NCBI GenBank assembly: GCA_943370285.1
Contig: CALRQJ020000001.1
Location: forward strand, 62,001-126,000
DNA length: 64,000 bases
Reading direction: 5' to 3'
From: CALRQJ02 sp943370285
GTDB lineage: Bacteria; Bacteroidota; Bacteroidia; Chitinophagales; Chitinophagaceae
Shown: positions 34,751 to 43,755 of the stretch, one piece after another
Layout of the letters: every line of letters begins with the position of its first letter
Numbering within the stretch: the stretch's first letter is position 1
Position numbers and translations under genes: made by a program
The notes under the pieces: model-generated
The model's input: the letters and a program-made list of their open reading frames with translations, nothing else
Told to the model about the DNA's origin: nothing
Databases searched by the model: none

Positions 34751-35458
34751 ATGTCTATTAAGTTGGATATTATTTTCGAGAATAATGATTTTGTGGCCAT
34801 CAATAAACCGGCTGGCTTATTGAGTGTGCCTGACCGTATGGGCAAAGACATTTCGTTAAAACTACTCTTACTAGAAAAATACGGCACCATTTTTACAGTA
34901 CATCGTTTGGATAAAGAAACAAGCGGTGTAATCGTTTTTGCTAAGCATGATGTGGCACACAAACAATTGTCGCAATTATTTGAGGGAAGAGAAGTACAAA
35001 AATTCTATCTGGGATTAGTGCATGCCACATTGATAAATAAAGAAGGAAGCATTGATGCAGCGCTAATGGAGCATCCGGGCAAATTAGGAAAAATGATTAC
35101 CCATAAAAAAGGCAAGCCTTCTTTAACCGATTTTAAGGTATTAGAAGAATTTCGTTTATTTTCTTGGTTACAATTTCAAATACATACCGGCAGAACACAC
35201 CAAATAAGAGTACACATGCAACATATTGGTCACCCAATAGTGTGTGATGAATTATATGGGACTGCTGAGCCGATTAAACTATCTGCCATAAAAAGAAATT
35301 ATAAATTATCTAAAGCCCAAGATGAAGAAAGACCTATTCTTTCTCGTTTGGCATTACACTCTGCTCAACTCAAATTTAATTTGAATGGAGAAGCATTTGA
35401 CCTACAAGCAGCCTTGCCTAAAGATTTGAAAGCATTGTTGCAACAATTGAGGAAGTGA
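34751..35458 (+). CDS. Pseudouridine synthase, RluA family
   Basis: 235 residues from the ATG at 34751 (a TTG at 34745 is the longer alternative). No S4 domain; catalytic motif HRLDKETSGVIVFAKH with the catalytic Asp, and GRTHQIRVHMQHIGHPIVCD near the end. This is the short RluA type that modifies tRNA or rRNA. It follows the RsuA-type gene directly, so both may be made from one transcript. Confidence 0.92.
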   Translation: MSIKLDIIFENNDFVAINKPAGLLSVPDRMGKDISLKLLLLEKYGTIFTVHRLDKETSGVIVFAKHDVAHKQLSQLFEGREVQKFYLGLVHATLINKEGSIDAALMEHPGKLGKMITHKKGKPSLTDFKVLEEFRLFSWLQFQIHTGRTHQIRVHMQHIGHPIVCDELYGTAEPIKLSAIKRNYKLSKAQDEERPILSRLALHSAQLKFNLNGEAFDLQAALPKDLKALLQQLRK

Positions 35459-35655
35459 TAGTGATGCGATACAATTTGTCTTCTATAAGCTACTTTTTGT
35501 AAAAATTTAATGAAACTATGTTGTCATTAGTCAAAAGCTTACATCTAAACCACCTACTCATTTAAGTATCATAATTTACAATAGCGCAAATTAGTGTTGA
35601 CTATATTTTTACTTAATAAAAAGGTTATTCAACCGCTTTTTATTTATTTTGATGC

Positions 35656-36720
35656 ATGATGAAAGGCAGAACAAAAAAAATCCTCTTTTTTATTGCATTT
35701 TTTCTCTTGGGTCTGATAGCAGCTTTAGCTTATGCTGTGTTTGGGTCGGGTACCGATTTTGAAGAAAAATCAAAGTATGTATTTATTTATCCCGGCAAAA
35801 CGGAAAAAGCCGAAGTATTGCAGCAACTCAAAGACAATCATGTTATTAAAGGCTCCGTTACTTTTGACTTTATTGCGAATCGGCTAAATATGTGGAAGAA
35901 AATTAAACCCGGCCGATATGAAATCAAGAAAGGAACTAGTGTACTGAATATGGTAAGAATGTTCAGGAACAACAACCAATCCGTAGTTAAATTAGTCGTC
36001 AATAAACTGCGAACAAAAGAAGATTTAGCAAAGATTGTTGGTAAAAATTTATCGGTTGATTCTGCCAGTTTTATGCAATTCATCAATAACAAGGATGCCA
36101 TGCTTGCTGAAGGATTAGAAGACGCCATTTTGTTAGATAGCAACACATTTATGGCAGCTGTCATTCCGGATACCTATCAATTCTATTGGTTGAATACACC
36201 TAGTAATATTGTCGAAAAACTATTCAGAAATTATCAAAAATTTTGGTCATCTGACAAAAGAATTATGAAAGCGGCACAGGTTGGATTTTCACCCGTTGAA
36301 ATCACCACCATTGCATCTATAGTTGAAGAAGAAACCAACAAACACGACGAAAAAGGAAATGTAGCTAGTGTCTATATCAATCGTTTAGCTAAAGGCATGA
36401 ATTTGGGTGCTGACCCCACTGTAAAATTTGCTTTGAAAGATTTTGCATTAACTCGTATTTATTATAAACACTTGAGCGTAGCATCGCCTTATAACACCTA
36501 TCGTAATAAAGGTTTACCACCAGGGCCGATATGTACACCGTCAAAAATTAGTATCGATGCTGTATTGAATGCTCCTAAAACAGATTATATCTTTTTTGTA
36601 GCTAAGAGTGATTTCAGTGGATATCATCATTTCAGCAGTAACTTCGCAGAACATGACCGTTATGCTAAAATTTATCAGCAAGCATTAACGGAGTGGATGG
36701 AACGCAAACAAAAAAAATAA
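35656..36720 (+). CDS. mltG: Endolytic murein transglycosylase MltG
   Basis: 354 residues. One N-terminal membrane helix (about 8-29), a LysM-like region, and the YceG/MltG catalytic domain with the essential Glu in ASIVEEETN, the YINRLAKGMNLGADPTVKFAL motif (split at YINRLAKGM) and SPYNTYRNKGLPPGPI. It cleaves nascent glycan strands and sets their length during cell-wall synthesis. The next gene begins one base after its stop with a TTG, so the two are translationally close. Confidence 0.95.
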   Translation: MMKGRTKKILFFIAFFLLGLIAALAYAVFGSGTDFEEKSKYVFIYPGKTEKAEVLQQLKDNHVIKGSVTFDFIANRLNMWKKIKPGRYEIKKGTSVLNMVRMFRNNNQSVVKLVVNKLRTKEDLAKIVGKNLSVDSASFMQFINNKDAMLAEGLEDAILLDSNTFMAAVIPDTYQFYWLNTPSNIVEKLFRNYQKFWSSDKRIMKAAQVGFSPVEITTIASIVEEETNKHDEKGNVASVYINRLAKGMNLGADPTVKFALKDFALTRIYYKHLSVASPYNTYRNKGLPPGPICTPSKISIDAVLNAPKTDYIFFVAKSDFSGYHHFSSNFAEHDRYAKIYQQALTEWMERKQKK

Positions 36721-36721
36721 G

Positions 36722-37696
36722 TTGAATAAATTAGAACGCATTGTATACACCTCAAGACCCGTTGTCTTTATTAGCAATAAAGCCAAAGAGATTATTTTAC
36801 CGGGTTTTTATGGCGTTCCGCTTTACGATGTATTGAAGTTTTTTTTTAAGCAAATAAATACGGTTGGCATTGAAGAAAGAGCTGCTGCTATTTCGTTCAA
36901 CTTTATTATGGCAATACCTGCTGCTACTATCTTTTTGTTTACGCTGGTGCCTTACCTTCCTATTGCTCAACAATTTACAGAGGAGATACTAAAACTTACG
37001 AGAGATTTAACGCCCAATCAAAATACTTATCGTTTGGTTAGCGGGTTTTTAGATGATTTTTTTAATCGACCCAGAAATGCTTTACTGTCGTTTGGTTTTT
37101 TATTGGCCATCTATTACTCTTCAAACGCCATGATGGGAGTTATCCGCACATTTGATAAATCGATTTATGAAGAATCTAAAACTGGATTTTTCATTCAAAG
37201 GAAAAGGGCTATACTGCTGACTTTAATCATGATTACACTTGTAATCGGCACTGTACTTATTTTATTAGGCCAAGATGCTTTATTCAAATTTTTAATGAAA
37301 TGGCTTCACATCAAAAACAAAGAGGTTCGTTGGTGGATATTAAATTTACGTTGGCTATTTATCTTACTTTTCTTTTTCTATGGCATTGCTTTAACGTATA
37401 AATATGCACCATCGGTAAAAGAACGTTGGAATTTAAATTCTCCCGGCTCATTGCTGGCTACTTTTCTCACTATCATCACCACAATATTATTCTCTTGGTG
37501 GGTAAATAATTTTAGCAACTACAACAAAATTTATGGGTCTATCGGAACATTATTGCTATTGATGTTGTTAATCTACATCAACTCTTTGGTTCTTTTGGTA
37601 GGCTTTGAATTAAATGTAAGCATTACAAAACTTAAAGCTGAAGCTTATCAGCGTAAACTAAAAGAGATGGGTGGTTTGGAAGAACCAAAAATCTGA
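36722..37696 (+). CDS. YihY/BrkB-family inner-membrane protein
   Basis: 324 residues with about six membrane helices. Typical features: VGIEERAAAISFNFIMAIPA near the N-terminus, SSNAMMGVIRTFDKSIYEESKTG in the loop, and YNKIYGSIGTLLLLMLLIYI near the end. The family was once called ribonuclease BN; it is now taken as a membrane protein of unknown transport role. The start is the TTG at 36722, one base after the mltG stop; no ATG precedes the first helix. Confidence 0.9.
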   Translation: MNKLERIVYTSRPVVFISNKAKEIILPGFYGVPLYDVLKFFFKQINTVGIEERAAAISFNFIMAIPAATIFLFTLVPYLPIAQQFTEEILKLTRDLTPNQNTYRLVSGFLDDFFNRPRNALLSFGFLLAIYYSSNAMMGVIRTFDKSIYEESKTGFFIQRKRAILLTLIMITLVIGTVLILLGQDALFKFLMKWLHIKNKEVRWWILNLRWLFILLFFFYGIALTYKYAPSVKERWNLNSPGSLLATFLTIITTILFSWWVNNFSNYNKIYGSIGTLLLLMLLIYINSLVLLVGFELNVSITKLKAEAYQRKLKEMGGLEEPKI

Positions 37697-37725
37697 TCGA
37701 ATTTTAGCACATAAAAATAAAAATC

Positions 37726-38337
37726 ATGAAAAAATTGATTATTGCCACATTGATGATAGTGGTATGTAGTTTGACTGTAATGGCTCAAAACATTCAGCCC
37801 ATTGCAAACGGCAGTAGCATACCTATGGCAGATGTAAGTATGACATCTGTAAATGGAAATGCTGTAGCCATTAAAGATGTAATGGGCAAGAATGGCGTAT
37901 TGGTGATGTTTAGTTGTAATACTTGTCCGTATGTGGTTAGATATGAAAGCCGAATTTTGAATACCATCGCATTAGCCAAAGCACAAGGGCTTGGTGTCAT
38001 CATCATTAATGCTAATGAAGCGTTAAGAACTGAAGACGATTCTTTTGACGCCATGAAAGTTTACGCCACTAAACAAGGTTTTACTGTACCCTATGTAGTG
38101 GATAGAGATTCCAAAGTGGCTAATGCTTTTGGTGCTACTCGTACACCGGAATGCTTTTTATTTAACAATGAAAGTAAGCTTATCTATCATGGTGCAATTG
38201 ATGATAATGCTAACGACGCCAATGCAGTAACTCGAATTCATATAAAAGAAGCAATTACTGAATTAATAAGTGGCAAAGCCATTAGTGTTAAAGAATCGAG
38301 AAGTGTAGGCTGTACCATCAAGCGAAAAGAAAACTAA
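37726..38337 (+). CDS. Secreted thioredoxin-family protein (peroxiredoxin-like)
   Basis: 203 residues. Signal peptide ends at VMAQ (about residue 21). The thioredoxin-like fold has SCNTCPYVVRYE (CxxC, with Pro next) and a cis-Pro in GATRTPECFLF. The layout is that of the AhpC/TSA-related periplasmic redoxins often found in Bacteroidota. Predicted role: thiol-disulphide exchange or peroxide detoxification in the periplasm. It ends at a hairpin before the ArsC-like gene. Confidence 0.9.
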   Translation: MKKLIIATLMIVVCSLTVMAQNIQPIANGSSIPMADVSMTSVNGNAVAIKDVMGKNGVLVMFSCNTCPYVVRYESRILNTIALAKAQGLGVIIINANEALRTEDDSFDAMKVYATKQGFTVPYVVDRDSKVANAFGATRTPECFLFNNESKLIYHGAIDDNANDANAVTRIHIKEAITELISGKAISVKESRSVGCTIKRKEN

Positions 38338-38362
38338 TACATTCCATTTTTCAAAACAATCA

Positions 38363-38387
38363 ACCCACCTACAATCGGTGGGTTTTA
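38363..38387 (+). terminator. Terminator after the thioredoxin-family gene
   Basis: AACCCACC (38363-38370) pairs with GGTGGGTT (38378-38385) around a 7-base loop, followed by TT. Confidence 0.75.
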
Positions 38388-38397
38388 TATTTGCAGC

Positions 38398-38748
38398 ATG
38401 ATTACGATTTACGGCATTCCCAATTGTGATACCATCAAAAAAACAATAGATTGGTTCAATCAACATAAGATCAGTTTTACATTTCATGATTATAAGAAAC
38501 AAGGAATAAGTACTGCTACGCTTAACAATTGGTGTAAACAAGTTGGGTGGGAAAAATTATTTAATAAAAGATCAACTACTTGGAAAGCTCTCAATTCACC
38601 AACACCCATTTCTGTTAATACTGAAAAAGAAGCGATTGCAATCATGGCAATCCATCACAGTATTATCAAACGTCCGGTGATAGAAAAAGATGGTAAAGTA
38701 GTGGCCGTTGGCTTTAAAGCGGATGAGTTGGCTGCAGCATTAAAATAA
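38398..38748 (+). CDS. ArsC/Spx-family reductase-like protein (YffB type)
   Basis: 116 residues with the ArsC fold: IYGIPNCDTIKKTIDWFN (one Cys, in CDT), HDYKKQG, WKALNSP-like strand, and IKRPVIEKDGKVVAVGF. The family includes arsenate reductases and Spx regulators. The single N-terminal Cys and lack of a CxxC suit YffB-like glutaredoxin-coupled proteins. A -7-like TATATTTG stands directly before the ATG, with room for only a leaderless message. Confidence 0.9.
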   Translation: MITIYGIPNCDTIKKTIDWFNQHKISFTFHDYKKQGISTATLNNWCKQVGWEKLFNKRSTTWKALNSPTPISVNTEKEAIAIMAIHHSIIKRPVIEKDGKVVAVGFKADELAAALK

Positions 38749-38828
38749 TTTTTCCATTTTGTATGGAAAGTTTATTGGCTGGCATCTAAGGGTAAATTGT
38801 CATTCCATTCACCCCAAAATCTCAGCTT

Positions 38829-39044
38829 ATGAATGCAAGTTCAAAATTGCTGCAACATGCCATTGTTATTGGTGTTATTGGCCTCAACAGTTATGCCTTG
38901 GCAAGAGCAATTAAGTATGAAAGTTATATCGGTATTCTATTGGCTTTAGCAGGATTTACCGTGCTATTTTATGTAGTAAGCATATTTAGAAAAATCCGCA
39001 AACTCGAAGAAGGAACAGAACAGGAAGAACAACTATTCGATTAG
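38829..39044 (+). CDS. Small membrane protein, function unknown
   Basis: 71 residues with two hydrophobic helices (about 9-28 and 32-52) and a charged C-terminal tail (RKIRKLEEGTEQEEQ). No family recognised. Its last 12 bases overlap the end of the converging thioredoxin gene. The start ATG at 38829 is the only one before the first helix. Confidence 0.7.
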   Translation: MNASSKLLQHAIVIGVIGLNSYALARAIKYESYIGILLALAGFTVLFYVVSIFRKIRKLEEGTEQEEQLFD

Positions 39045-39521
39045 TTTTTTCAGTTCTAGCTCAAATCTGGCTTCGGGTAATTGATGGTTGAAAAACTGTC
39101 TGTACTTTTTTGTGTTGTTTACAAATAAAGAAACAGGAATAGCGCCGCCCCAAGTAGAGTCTATTACCGGACAAAATTTATCCGCATTGGTTTCATCTAA
39201 CCAAACTACTTGGCTGGTGTACCCTTTTTCTTTTACAAAAGCTGTTAGGCTTTTAGGAAAATCTTCCGGAAAATCTAGACTGATCAATATTATCCTCACT
39301 TTACTGTCTTTGTATTTTGAAACGATAGATTCGAACCAAGGAATTTCTCTTACACAAGGACCGCACCAAGTTGCCCACATGTTTACAATCAGTGGAACTG
39401 TAGCTGTATCAATCATTTGTTGAACATCTGAAATCTTCACTTTTTTGATATCCTGTGCATGAACACTACTTACATGCAACAATGCATAAAAGAGAATGAG
39501 CAATAGTTTTTTCATATCCAT
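39033..39521 (-). CDS. TlpA-like thioredoxin-family protein
   Basis: 162 residues. Signal peptide ends near residue 22 (SSVHAQD). Thioredoxin active site ATWCGPC in NMWATWCGPCVREIP, with the cis-Pro in GGAIPVSLF. Predicted periplasmic thiol reductase of the TlpA/ResA type. It is the last gene of an osmC-metZ-trmH-tlpA run; the trmH stop is three bases away. The 3' end overlaps the convergent small membrane gene. Confidence 0.93.
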   Translation of the reverse strand: MDMKKLLLILFYALLHVSSVHAQDIKKVKISDVQQMIDTATVPLIVNMWATWCGPCVREIPWFESIVSKYKDSKVRIILISLDFPEDFPKSLTAFVKEKGYTSQVVWLDETNADKFCPVIDSTWGGAIPVSLFVNNTKKYRQFFNHQLPEARFELELKKLIE

Positions 39522-39524
39522 TTT

Positions 39525-40106
39525 TTATTGCAATCCCCATTCTTCCTTTAACAAGGTTTGTCTTTCAGAAGAAAGAGAATTATTATCATAGTGCCCCGCC
39601 TCATTTTTTTGACGGTACGCTTCATAAATACTTACGGCACAAGCTACAGAGATGTTTAAGCTTTTTATCATCCCTATTTGTGGTATGATAAAGTTGCCAT
39701 CAGCCATTGCCCTTATCTCATCACTCACTCCTTTTTTTTCATTGCCAAATACCAAGGCAACACTATCGGTAAAGTCAATGTCGTATAAACTAACAGCATC
39801 AGCCGAAAGGTGTGTGGTGTAAATTTTATTATACTTTTTTCTCAAATCAGCAATCAGCAATGTTGCATTATCATATTGGTGAATCGTTAGCCATTTGTTG
39901 GCGCTGCTACTACTTTTAAAGCCAAATCTTTCATGTTTCGGAATTTTGGTAGTGAGTATATAGATATCCTGAATACCTACAGCATCACAGGTACGCATAA
40001 CGGCAGAAATATTATGCGGATCTTCTACATTTTCAATTACAACAGTCAAATTTGTTTGACGTTTACTGAGTACCTCTAATAATCTATTACTTCTTTCTTC
40101 TGTCAT
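39525..40106 (-). CDS. trmH: TrmH-family RNA 2'-O-methyltransferase
   Basis: 193 residues from the ATG at 40106; a longer frame to 40160 overlaps metZ and is less likely. SPOUT-fold signatures: VVIENVEDPHNISAVMRTCDA (split at NVEDPHN), LVFGNEKKGVSDE and IPQIGMIKSLNISVACAVSIYEA. The size and C-terminal tail fit TrmH, which methylates G18 of tRNAs. It begins four bases after the metZ stop. Other 2'-O-methyltransferases of the family cannot be fully excluded. Confidence 0.88.
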   Translation of the reverse strand: MTEERSNRLLEVLSKRQTNLTVVIENVEDPHNISAVMRTCDAVGIQDIYILTTKIPKHERFGFKSSSSANKWLTIHQYDNATLLIADLRKKYNKIYTTHLSADAVSLYDIDFTDSVALVFGNEKKGVSDEIRAMADGNFIIPQIGMIKSLNISVACAVSIYEAYRQKNEAGHYDNNSLSSERQTLLKEEWGLQ

Positions 40107-40110
40107 AATA

Positions 40111-41283
40111 TCAGCATTTTTCAAGTGCTTGAGTAATATCGTTGATGATATCCGCAGCATGCTCTAACCCTGCAGAAATACGAATTAGCCCAGGTGTAAT
40201 ATTTACAGCTAAACGTTCTTGTTCTGTAAGCTTTGCATGTGTAGTACTTGCAGGATGCGAAGCAATACTTCTTGTATCGCCAAGATTTGCAGTAAGTGAA
40301 AGCAACTGTAAACTATCTAAGAATTGTCGGCCCGCTGCCAAGCCACCCTTCAATTCAAAACATACAATACCTCCCCCATTTTTCATTTGCTTCTTGGCAA
40401 TATCATATTGTGGATGCGTTGGTAGAAATGGATATTTTAACCAAGCTATTTTTTCATGCTGCGATAAGGCTTCGGCTATTCGCAAGGCATTAGATGCATG
40501 GCGTTCCATCCGCACTTCTAACGTTTCAATACTCTTACTTAAAATCCATGCATTAAATGGAGATAAGGATGGACCAGTACTTCTGCAGAATAGAAAAATA
40601 TCTTTAATCAAATCTTTTCTGCCCACTATTACACCGCCTAATACTCGACCCTGTCCATCCATCCATTTGGTAGCAGAATGAATAACCAAATCGGCACCAA
40701 AATCAACTGGTGTTTGGTTTACAGGTGTTGCAAAACAATTATCAACATTAAAAATGAGTTGGTATTTTTTTGCCAATTGTCCTACCATCTCCAAATCAAT
40801 AATATCTAATCCGGGATTGGTTGGCGATTCCAAATAAATCATTTTGGTATTGGGCTTGATAGCAGCCTCCCAAGTTGCCGCATCAGCATTGGCACTTACA
40901 TAACTATACTCAATGCCGTATTTGGGTAAAAATTTTGAGATGACGGTATGTGTACTTCCAAAAATGGCATTGCAACATAACAAATGATCGCCTTGTTTCA
41001 ACAATGCCATAAACGATGCAAAAATGGCACTCATACCCGATGCAGTAGCAATGCCGGCTTCCGCACCTTCGAGCAAACAAATTTTGTCTACCAATTCTTG
41101 CACATTGGGATTACTAAAACGGCTGTAAATATTTGCGTCTGTTTCATCGGCAAATGCAGCCCTCATAGATTCAGCATCATCAAAACAAAAACTACTCGTT
41201 AAAAATAATGGGGCAGCATGTTCCATCTCACTGGTTCTATCAACACTTGCTCTTATTGCTTTGGTTACCCGATGTTGTTCCAT
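40111..41283 (-). CDS. metZ: O-succinyl/acetylhomoserine sulfhydrylase (PLP enzyme)
   Basis: 390 residues of the Cys/Met-metabolism PLP family. The PLP lysine is in IHSATKWMDGQGRVLGG; other marks are YSRFSNPNVQELVDK, ATASGMSAIFASFMALLKQGD and SLGDTRS-like NLGDTRSIASHPASTTHA. HSATKxxDGQGR suggests MetZ (direct sulfhydrylation with sulfide) rather than MetB. It is divergent from metX, whose product it would use, so the two provide homocysteine. Downstream lies trmH. MetY or cystathionine gamma-synthase activity remains possible. Confidence 0.88.
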   Translation of the reverse strand: MEQHRVTKAIRASVDRTSEMEHAAPLFLTSSFCFDDAESMRAAFADETDANIYSRFSNPNVQELVDKICLLEGAEAGIATASGMSAIFASFMALLKQGDHLLCCNAIFGSTHTVISKFLPKYGIEYSYVSANADAATWEAAIKPNTKMIYLESPTNPGLDIIDLEMVGQLAKKYQLIFNVDNCFATPVNQTPVDFGADLVIHSATKWMDGQGRVLGGVIVGRKDLIKDIFLFCRSTGPSLSPFNAWILSKSIETLEVRMERHASNALRIAEALSQHEKIAWLKYPFLPTHPQYDIAKKQMKNGGGIVCFELKGGLAAGRQFLDSLQLLSLTANLGDTRSIASHPASTTHAKLTEQERLAVNITPGLIRISAGLEHAADIINDITQALEKC

Positions 41284-41312
41284 ATAAAATTTATATAAAA
41301 TAATATTTCAAA

Positions 41313-41732
41313 TTAATTAACGGTTACTTCCCAAGTAATGTTTGCTCCTGCTCTTCTCAACGTTTCTGCAACAGAACAATATTTTTCAACACTCAAACTA
41401 CAGGCTCTTTTTGCTTTCTCTACATCAACAGTCCCTGAAAGTTGAAAATTGATATGAATTGTTTTCCATAACGAGGGTTCTTTCCCCGGTTCTCTTTCAC
41501 CATCAATTTGCATGCTGAAATTTGTTAGCAGCTGTTTTTGTTTTTTCAAAATCATCACCACATCAATACCGCTACATCCGCCTAAAGCCATCAACAACAT
41601 TTGCATGGGTCTAACCCCATCTCCAACACCACCACTTTCTGCACTCGTATCTGTTAAAACCGAACGACCGTTAGCGTCAACAGCTTCAAATCCATAATCT
41701 CCACTAACTCTATTTAACGTAACTGAAATCAT
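41313..41732 (-). CDS. OsmC-family protein
   Basis: 139 residues. The OsmC/Ohr fold has the first active-site Cys in LGGCSGIDVVMILKKQ and the second in KRACSLSVEKYCSVAETLR. The family reduces organic hydroperoxides with paired Cys. It is the first gene of a run with metZ (29 bases), trmH and tlpA, and its start is 69 bases from metX, which points the other way. Confidence 0.9.
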   Translation of the reverse strand: MISVTLNRVSGDYGFEAVDANGRSVLTDTSAESGGVGDGVRPMQMLLMALGGCSGIDVVMILKKQKQLLTNFSMQIDGEREPGKEPSLWKTIHINFQLSGTVDVEKAKRACSLSVEKYCSVAETLRRAGANITWEVTVN

Positions 41733-41801
41733 TTACCGCTATTTTTTACAAATGTAAATCAACCAAACCTTTACTTTGCAACTCATTAGCATTCTAATTT
41801 G

Positions 41802-42824
41802 ATGGAATACTACAACCATAAATATCGTTTTGATTTGGAGAGTGGCGCATCACTACCTGAAATTACTATTGCCTACAAAACCTATGGTCATTTAAATGCC
41901 GATAAATCGAATGTAGTATGGATTTGTCATGCCTTAACTGCTAATGCTGATGTTTGTGATTGGTGGCCGGGTGTTGTAGGCGAAGGCTGTGTAATCAACC
42001 CTTCGGAACATTTTATTGTTTGTGCCAACATTATGGCTTCTTGTTACGGCAGTACCGGACCATTAAGTATTAATCCATCAACAGAAAAACCTTACTACGA
42101 TAGTTTTCCATTGATTACGATTAGAGATATGGTAAAAGCACATATCTTATTACGTCAACATTTGAATTTACCCTACATTCATTTATTAGTAGGCGGAAGT
42201 TTGGGCGGCTATCAAGCATTAGAATGGGCAGTGTTAGAACAACAGCTTATTCGTCAACTTTTTTTATTGGCTACATCACCTGCTGAAAGTGCATTTGGCA
42301 TTGCGGTGCATACTGCACAACGATTAGCCATTGAAGCTGATGCTACTTGGCTTACCCATCAACCCAATGCAGGTATTAAAGGATTAAAAGCAGCTAGGGC
42401 AGTTGGCATGCTTACTTATCGAAACTACGGAATATTAGTCCAGAAACAAACTGATACCGATACAGAAAAATTAGACCAATTCAAAGCTTCATCTTATATC
42501 AACTATCAGGGCGATAAATTGGTGAACCGATTTAATGCATATAGTTATTGGCAACTAACAAAGTCAATGGATACGCATCATTTGGGCAGAGGAAGAGGCG
42601 GAAAAATTGAAAAGGTACTTGCAAGCATAAATATCCCAACATTAATAATTGGTATCAATAGCGATATTCTATGTCCGTTACAAGAGCAACAATTTATGGC
42701 CAAACATTTACCGCATGCAACATTGGTTGAAATAGATTCGGCCTACGGTCATGATGGGTTTATGGTAGAATCTGAAAAAATAAGTGCAGCATTGAAGCAA
42801 TGGCAAGCACAAACAATTTTTTAA
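41802..42824 (+). CDS. metX: Homoserine O-acetyltransferase
   Basis: 340 residues from the ATG at 41802. Alpha/beta-hydrolase fold with nucleophile motif GGSLGGYQALEW (Ser), acid Asp in IGINSDILCPLQEQ and final His in AYGHDGFMVE. It activates homoserine for methionine synthesis. Its neighbour metZ on the other strand would use the product. An upstream TTG at 41799 is the longer start and less likely. Confidence 0.94.
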   Translation: MEYYNHKYRFDLESGASLPEITIAYKTYGHLNADKSNVVWICHALTANADVCDWWPGVVGEGCVINPSEHFIVCANIMASCYGSTGPLSINPSTEKPYYDSFPLITIRDMVKAHILLRQHLNLPYIHLLVGGSLGGYQALEWAVLEQQLIRQLFLLATSPAESAFGIAVHTAQRLAIEADATWLTHQPNAGIKGLKAARAVGMLTYRNYGILVQKQTDTDTEKLDQFKASSYINYQGDKLVNRFNAYSYWQLTKSMDTHHLGRGRGGKIEKVLASINIPTLIIGINSDILCPLQEQQFMAKHLPHATLVEIDSAYGHDGFMVESEKISAALKQWQAQTIF

Positions 42825-42842
42825 AAATCCTAACCTGTAATA

Positions 42843-43754
42843 GTGACCCAAACCAACAATACATTTTTCACCGGCGTAGCATTTGCGGTAATTGCTTGTT
42901 TAATTTGGTCGGGTAACTTCATTGTTGCTAAGGCTGTGGCTACAGAAATTCCACCAAGTGCATTGGCTTTTTATCGTTGGTTAACTGCTACTATTTGTAT
43001 TGCCCCATTTGCTTATACTAAGTTTAAAGTGGAGTGGCCCATTGTACAGCAACATCGCAATTATTTGTTGATTACTGCTTTCTTCGGATTTACTTGCTAC
43101 AACTGCTTTTTATACATGGGGGCTCATTATACATCTGCCATTAATTTAGCACTGATTGGCACCACTTCTTCTCCTGTATTTGCAACGATACTTGCAGTAA
43201 TGATGTTTAAAGAGAAGATTGGTTGGTTTAGAATTGTAGGCATGGCTGTTTGTTTAATTGGTATTGTATTGTTATTATCCAAAGGCAGTTGGGAAAGATT
43301 AGCTCAATTTCATTTTTCTACCGGTGATATATTGACACTCTTAGGTGCATTGAGTTTTGCTTTCTATAACAATTTGGCCAAACGAAAACCTAGCAGTATG
43401 TCTAATATTAATTTCTTGTTTACCGGTTTTACTGCGGGAACCATTATGCTATTTCCATTTTTTATGGCGGAAAATATTTGGGTGGAGCAAACCACTACAT
43501 GGAGTTGGAACATCGGCGCTGCCATCTTGTATTTAGGCATTGGTACTTCAATTCTGGCTTATTTGTTTTGGAATAAATCCATCCAAATTCTGGGGCCAAG
43601 TCGTACAGTGTTGTTTGGCAATTTAATTCCTATTTTCAGTAGTATAGAAGCAGTGTTATTATTAAATGAATCATTCACATTGATTCAAGGTATCAGCAGT
43701 ATTATTGTATTAACGGGATTGATCATTGCTAATTTGTATTATAACAAACATTAA
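42843..43754 (+). CDS. EamA/DMT-family membrane transporter
   Basis: 303 residues with ten membrane helices in two EamA halves (LIWSGNFIVAKAVATEIPPS in the first, LGIGTSILAYLFWNKSIQILG in the second). The start is the GTG at 42843; no ATG precedes the first helix. Substrate unknown; relatives export amino acids or metabolites. The following gene begins at the next TTG, two bases after the stop. Confidence 0.92.
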   Translation: MTQTNNTFFTGVAFAVIACLIWSGNFIVAKAVATEIPPSALAFYRWLTATICIAPFAYTKFKVEWPIVQQHRNYLLITAFFGFTCYNCFLYMGAHYTSAINLALIGTTSSPVFATILAVMMFKEKIGWFRIVGMAVCLIGIVLLLSKGSWERLAQFHFSTGDILTLLGALSFAFYNNLAKRKPSSMSNINFLFTGFTAGTIMLFPFFMAENIWVEQTTTWSWNIGAAILYLGIGTSILAYLFWNKSIQILGPSRTVLFGNLIPIFSSIEAVLLLNESFTLIQGISSIIVLTGLIIANLYYNKH

Positions 43755-43755
43755 A

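Noticed and set aside
38387..38394. TATATTTG as promoter of the ArsC-like gene
   Set aside because: The element is four bases from the ATG, leaving no leader, and no TTG stands 19-21 bases upstream. A leaderless message is possible but not supported.
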